Shown: positions 62,967 to 64,000 of the stretch, piece by piece | How the letters are laid out: every line of letters starts with the position of its first letter | Numbering within the stretch: the first letter of the stretch is position 1 | Assembly (NCBI GenBank): GCA_928721915.1 | Contig: CAKMVZ010000004.1 | Span: 38,025-102,024 of the forward strand | Source of the DNA: an uncultured Clostridia bacterium | Lineage (GTDB): Bacteria; Bacillota; Clostridia; TANB77; CAG-508 | Direction: 5' to 3' | Length of the DNA: 64,000 bases | The notes under the pieces: generated by a model | The model's input: the letters and a program-made list of their open reading frames with translations, nothing else | What the model was told of the DNA's origin: nothing | The model's database searches: none | Made by a program: the position numbers and the translations under genes

Positions 62967-63752
62967 TTATTCACCGGTTTTTCTAGCTTTTACAATAACT
63001 CTTTGTGATCCATCATTTGTACATGTAATTAATGTTATTTCTGTTTTTCCCTGTCTTAATTGTTCTAATTGAGACGTACATCTTGTATCACTAGGATCAA
63101 CATTATAGATATCGTAAACAGAATATTCAACAGTGGTTTTTGTTAAATCTTCAATATATATTTTATCACCAATTTGTAGAGTAGGAACTTTACTGAAGAA
63201 TTTTGAATTTCTATAATTATGACCTAATATACAGAAATTTCCAATTTGATTTGGTTCTGGACCATGGAAATAACATGGTGATATTTTTAAAAGTTCTTCA
63301 CTCCAAGTATTTAAAATTGGATATGTACAATCAATAGAAGGAATGGTTATTGTAGCTATTGGCCAATATTCTTGACCACTAGCAGTTCTGTATTTAGTAA
63401 CATTAACAGTTTCTTTTTCGCCATTTTCATCAGTTACTTCCATTTCAGAATCTTCATAAGTTGAAGAAATTACAACTTTTTCATCATCTTCTTCATTTAG
63501 AATAACAACCATTGCGTTTTCTTCAAATTTTATTGTAGTATTATCTTCAATTCCACTTTCAAAACTTAAACTTGACAAAATTTCTTTAGATTGTTCTTCA
63601 CTTTTATTTCTATCATATTCTGCATATATATAGTAAGAAGACAAAATGAAAACTAAGAAAACTGCTAAGAAAAAGTAAATTTTATATATTCTTTTCTTTC
63701 TTTTCATTTCAGGTGTAACATAAATTTTTTCTGAAATTAAAATTTGATTCAT
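62967..63752 (-). CDS. Sortase (LPXTG-type transpeptidase)
   Basis: 261 residues. One N-terminal membrane anchor (about 22-42), a spacer, then the sortase fold: ILGHNYRNSKFF (catalytic His), TLITCTND (catalytic Cys) and SQRVIVKARK (catalytic Arg). The order fits class D/E-like sortases. It attaches LPXTG-type proteins to the wall or builds pili; no substrate gene is adjacent. RBS AAGGAGG. Confidence 0.9.
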   Translation of the reverse strand: MNQILISEKIYVTPEMKRKKRIYKIYFFLAVFLVFILSSYYIYAEYDRNKSEEQSKEILSSLSFESGIEDNTTIKFEENAMVVILNEEDDEKVVISSTYEDSEMEVTDENGEKETVNVTKYRTASGQEYWPIATITIPSIDCTYPILNTWSEELLKISPCYFHGPEPNQIGNFCILGHNYRNSKFFSKVPTLQIGDKIYIEDLTKTTVEYSVYDIYNVDPSDTRCTSQLEQLRQGKTEITLITCTNDGSQRVIVKARKTGE

Positions 63753-63847
63753 CTTATCCTCCTTTTCTTACAAAATAAACTAATTTTATTATAGCATTAG
63801 AATCTATTAAAATCAATAGAAAGTTTGGAAAAAATAGTGGAAATTTC

Positions 63848-63876
63848 TTGCTTTTTTTATATCTGTATAGTAAAAT
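63848..63876 (+). promoter_or_regulatory. Promoter of the gene at the window end
   Basis: TTGCTT (63848-63853), a 17-base spacer and TAAAAT (63871-63876), about 50 bases before the ATG at 63928. Confidence 0.65.
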
Positions 63877-63927
63877 AAATCCGTAGTATTAGAAGAAAAG
63901 TATAGGATTTTAGAAAGAGGGATTTAT

Positions 63928-64000
63928 ATGAATAATAAAGAATTAGCGGATTTAATTTTTTCATCTCTCTCTTTTCCTCCTCCCCTCTTCTCCCCTCTCT
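63928..64000 (+). CDS. gltX: Start of a probable glutamyl-tRNA synthetase (truncated, end unreliable)
   Basis: MNNKELADLIF follows AGAAAGAGGG and a good promoter. A KELADLxFPxI opening is typical of the N-terminal extension of GluRS in Clostridia. From about 63960 the sequence turns into almost pure pyrimidine (C and T only) and no longer fits the family, so the last ~40 bases are probably a contig-end artefact. Only 11 codons support the call. Confidence 0.35.
   Translation, partial: MNNKELADLIFSSLSFPPPLFSPL

Overview
The window is strongly AT-rich DNA from a Firmicutes (Clostridia-type, probably uncultured gut) bacterium. Evidence: a T-box-controlled ileS, a CIRCE-like site before clpB, a class III (Firmicutes-type) fructose-bisphosphatase, YlmH, a sortase, an Lsa-like ABC-F protein, and purine-rich ribosome binding sites almost everywhere.

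The main result is that this genome appears to read CGGN as a four-base codon for glycine. Seven host-type regions look frameshifted (an XRE-family membrane regulator, a large serine recombinase, recQ, clpB, fbp and a small membrane protein). At 14 of 14 such breaks the next in-frame codon is CGG followed by A (12), C (1) or T (1). Reading CGGN as one unit meaning Gly restores the frame each time and puts Gly where the family needs it: the Walker A glycine and the EAGRAGRDG motif of RecQ, VGAGKTDG and LARGELH of ClpB, the zinc-ribbon glycine of the recombinase. I found no in-frame CGG arginine triplet in the other host-type genes. A matching tRNA is in the window: at 19713-19786 (- strand) lies a tRNA-Gly variant with anticodon loop CUUCCGA(C), in which UCCG is the exact complement of CGGA. 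An ordinary tRNA-Gly(UCC) sits next to it, and each has its own consensus promoter.

Layout. 1-5.3 kb: a truncated surface-protein end, a Bax-inhibitor protein, a zinc-ribbon membrane protein, an acyltransferase and two patatin-like lipases. 5.4-8.7 kb: T-box and ileS, followed by a decayed copy of the ileS tail. 8.7-12.5 kb: a PLD-fold protein and a polysaccharide synthase/deacetylase pair. 12.6-19.6 kb: accessory island (nucleotidyltransferase-like, kinase-like and ORF6N-PLD proteins, a headless serine recombinase) ending at the tRNA-Gly genes. 20.2-25 kb: housekeeping genes (alkD-like, coaD, prdX-like, tcdA, maf) and the XRE gene.

25-36.7 kb: an accessory locus holding a full Preiss-Handler NAD route (nicotinamidase, pncB, NMN/NaMN adenylyltransferase, nadE), a probable ADP-ribosyltransferase, a TerY-type vWA protein, a PP2C phosphatase, a protein kinase with zinc ribbon (the TerY-P triad) and a DNA methyltransferase. 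Most of these genes contain CGG as an ordinary Arg triplet, so they look imported from a standard-code genome.

36.7-42.3 kb: housekeeping and membrane genes, two with genuine -1 frameshifts that do not involve CGG. 42.8-49.7 kb: a 6.9-kb mobile element (toxin-antitoxin pair, DUF2130 protein, HEPN-like protein, serine recombinase) that has split an M14 peptidase gene; both junctions can be read to the base. 50.5-64 kb: recQ, rluA-type, clpB, fbp, an HNH nuclease gene, rsmA, a HAD nucleotidase, coiled-coil and membrane proteins, a sortase, and the start of a probable gltX that runs into a pyrimidine-only end that is probably an assembly artefact. All calls come from reading the sequence by eye; no database search was run.
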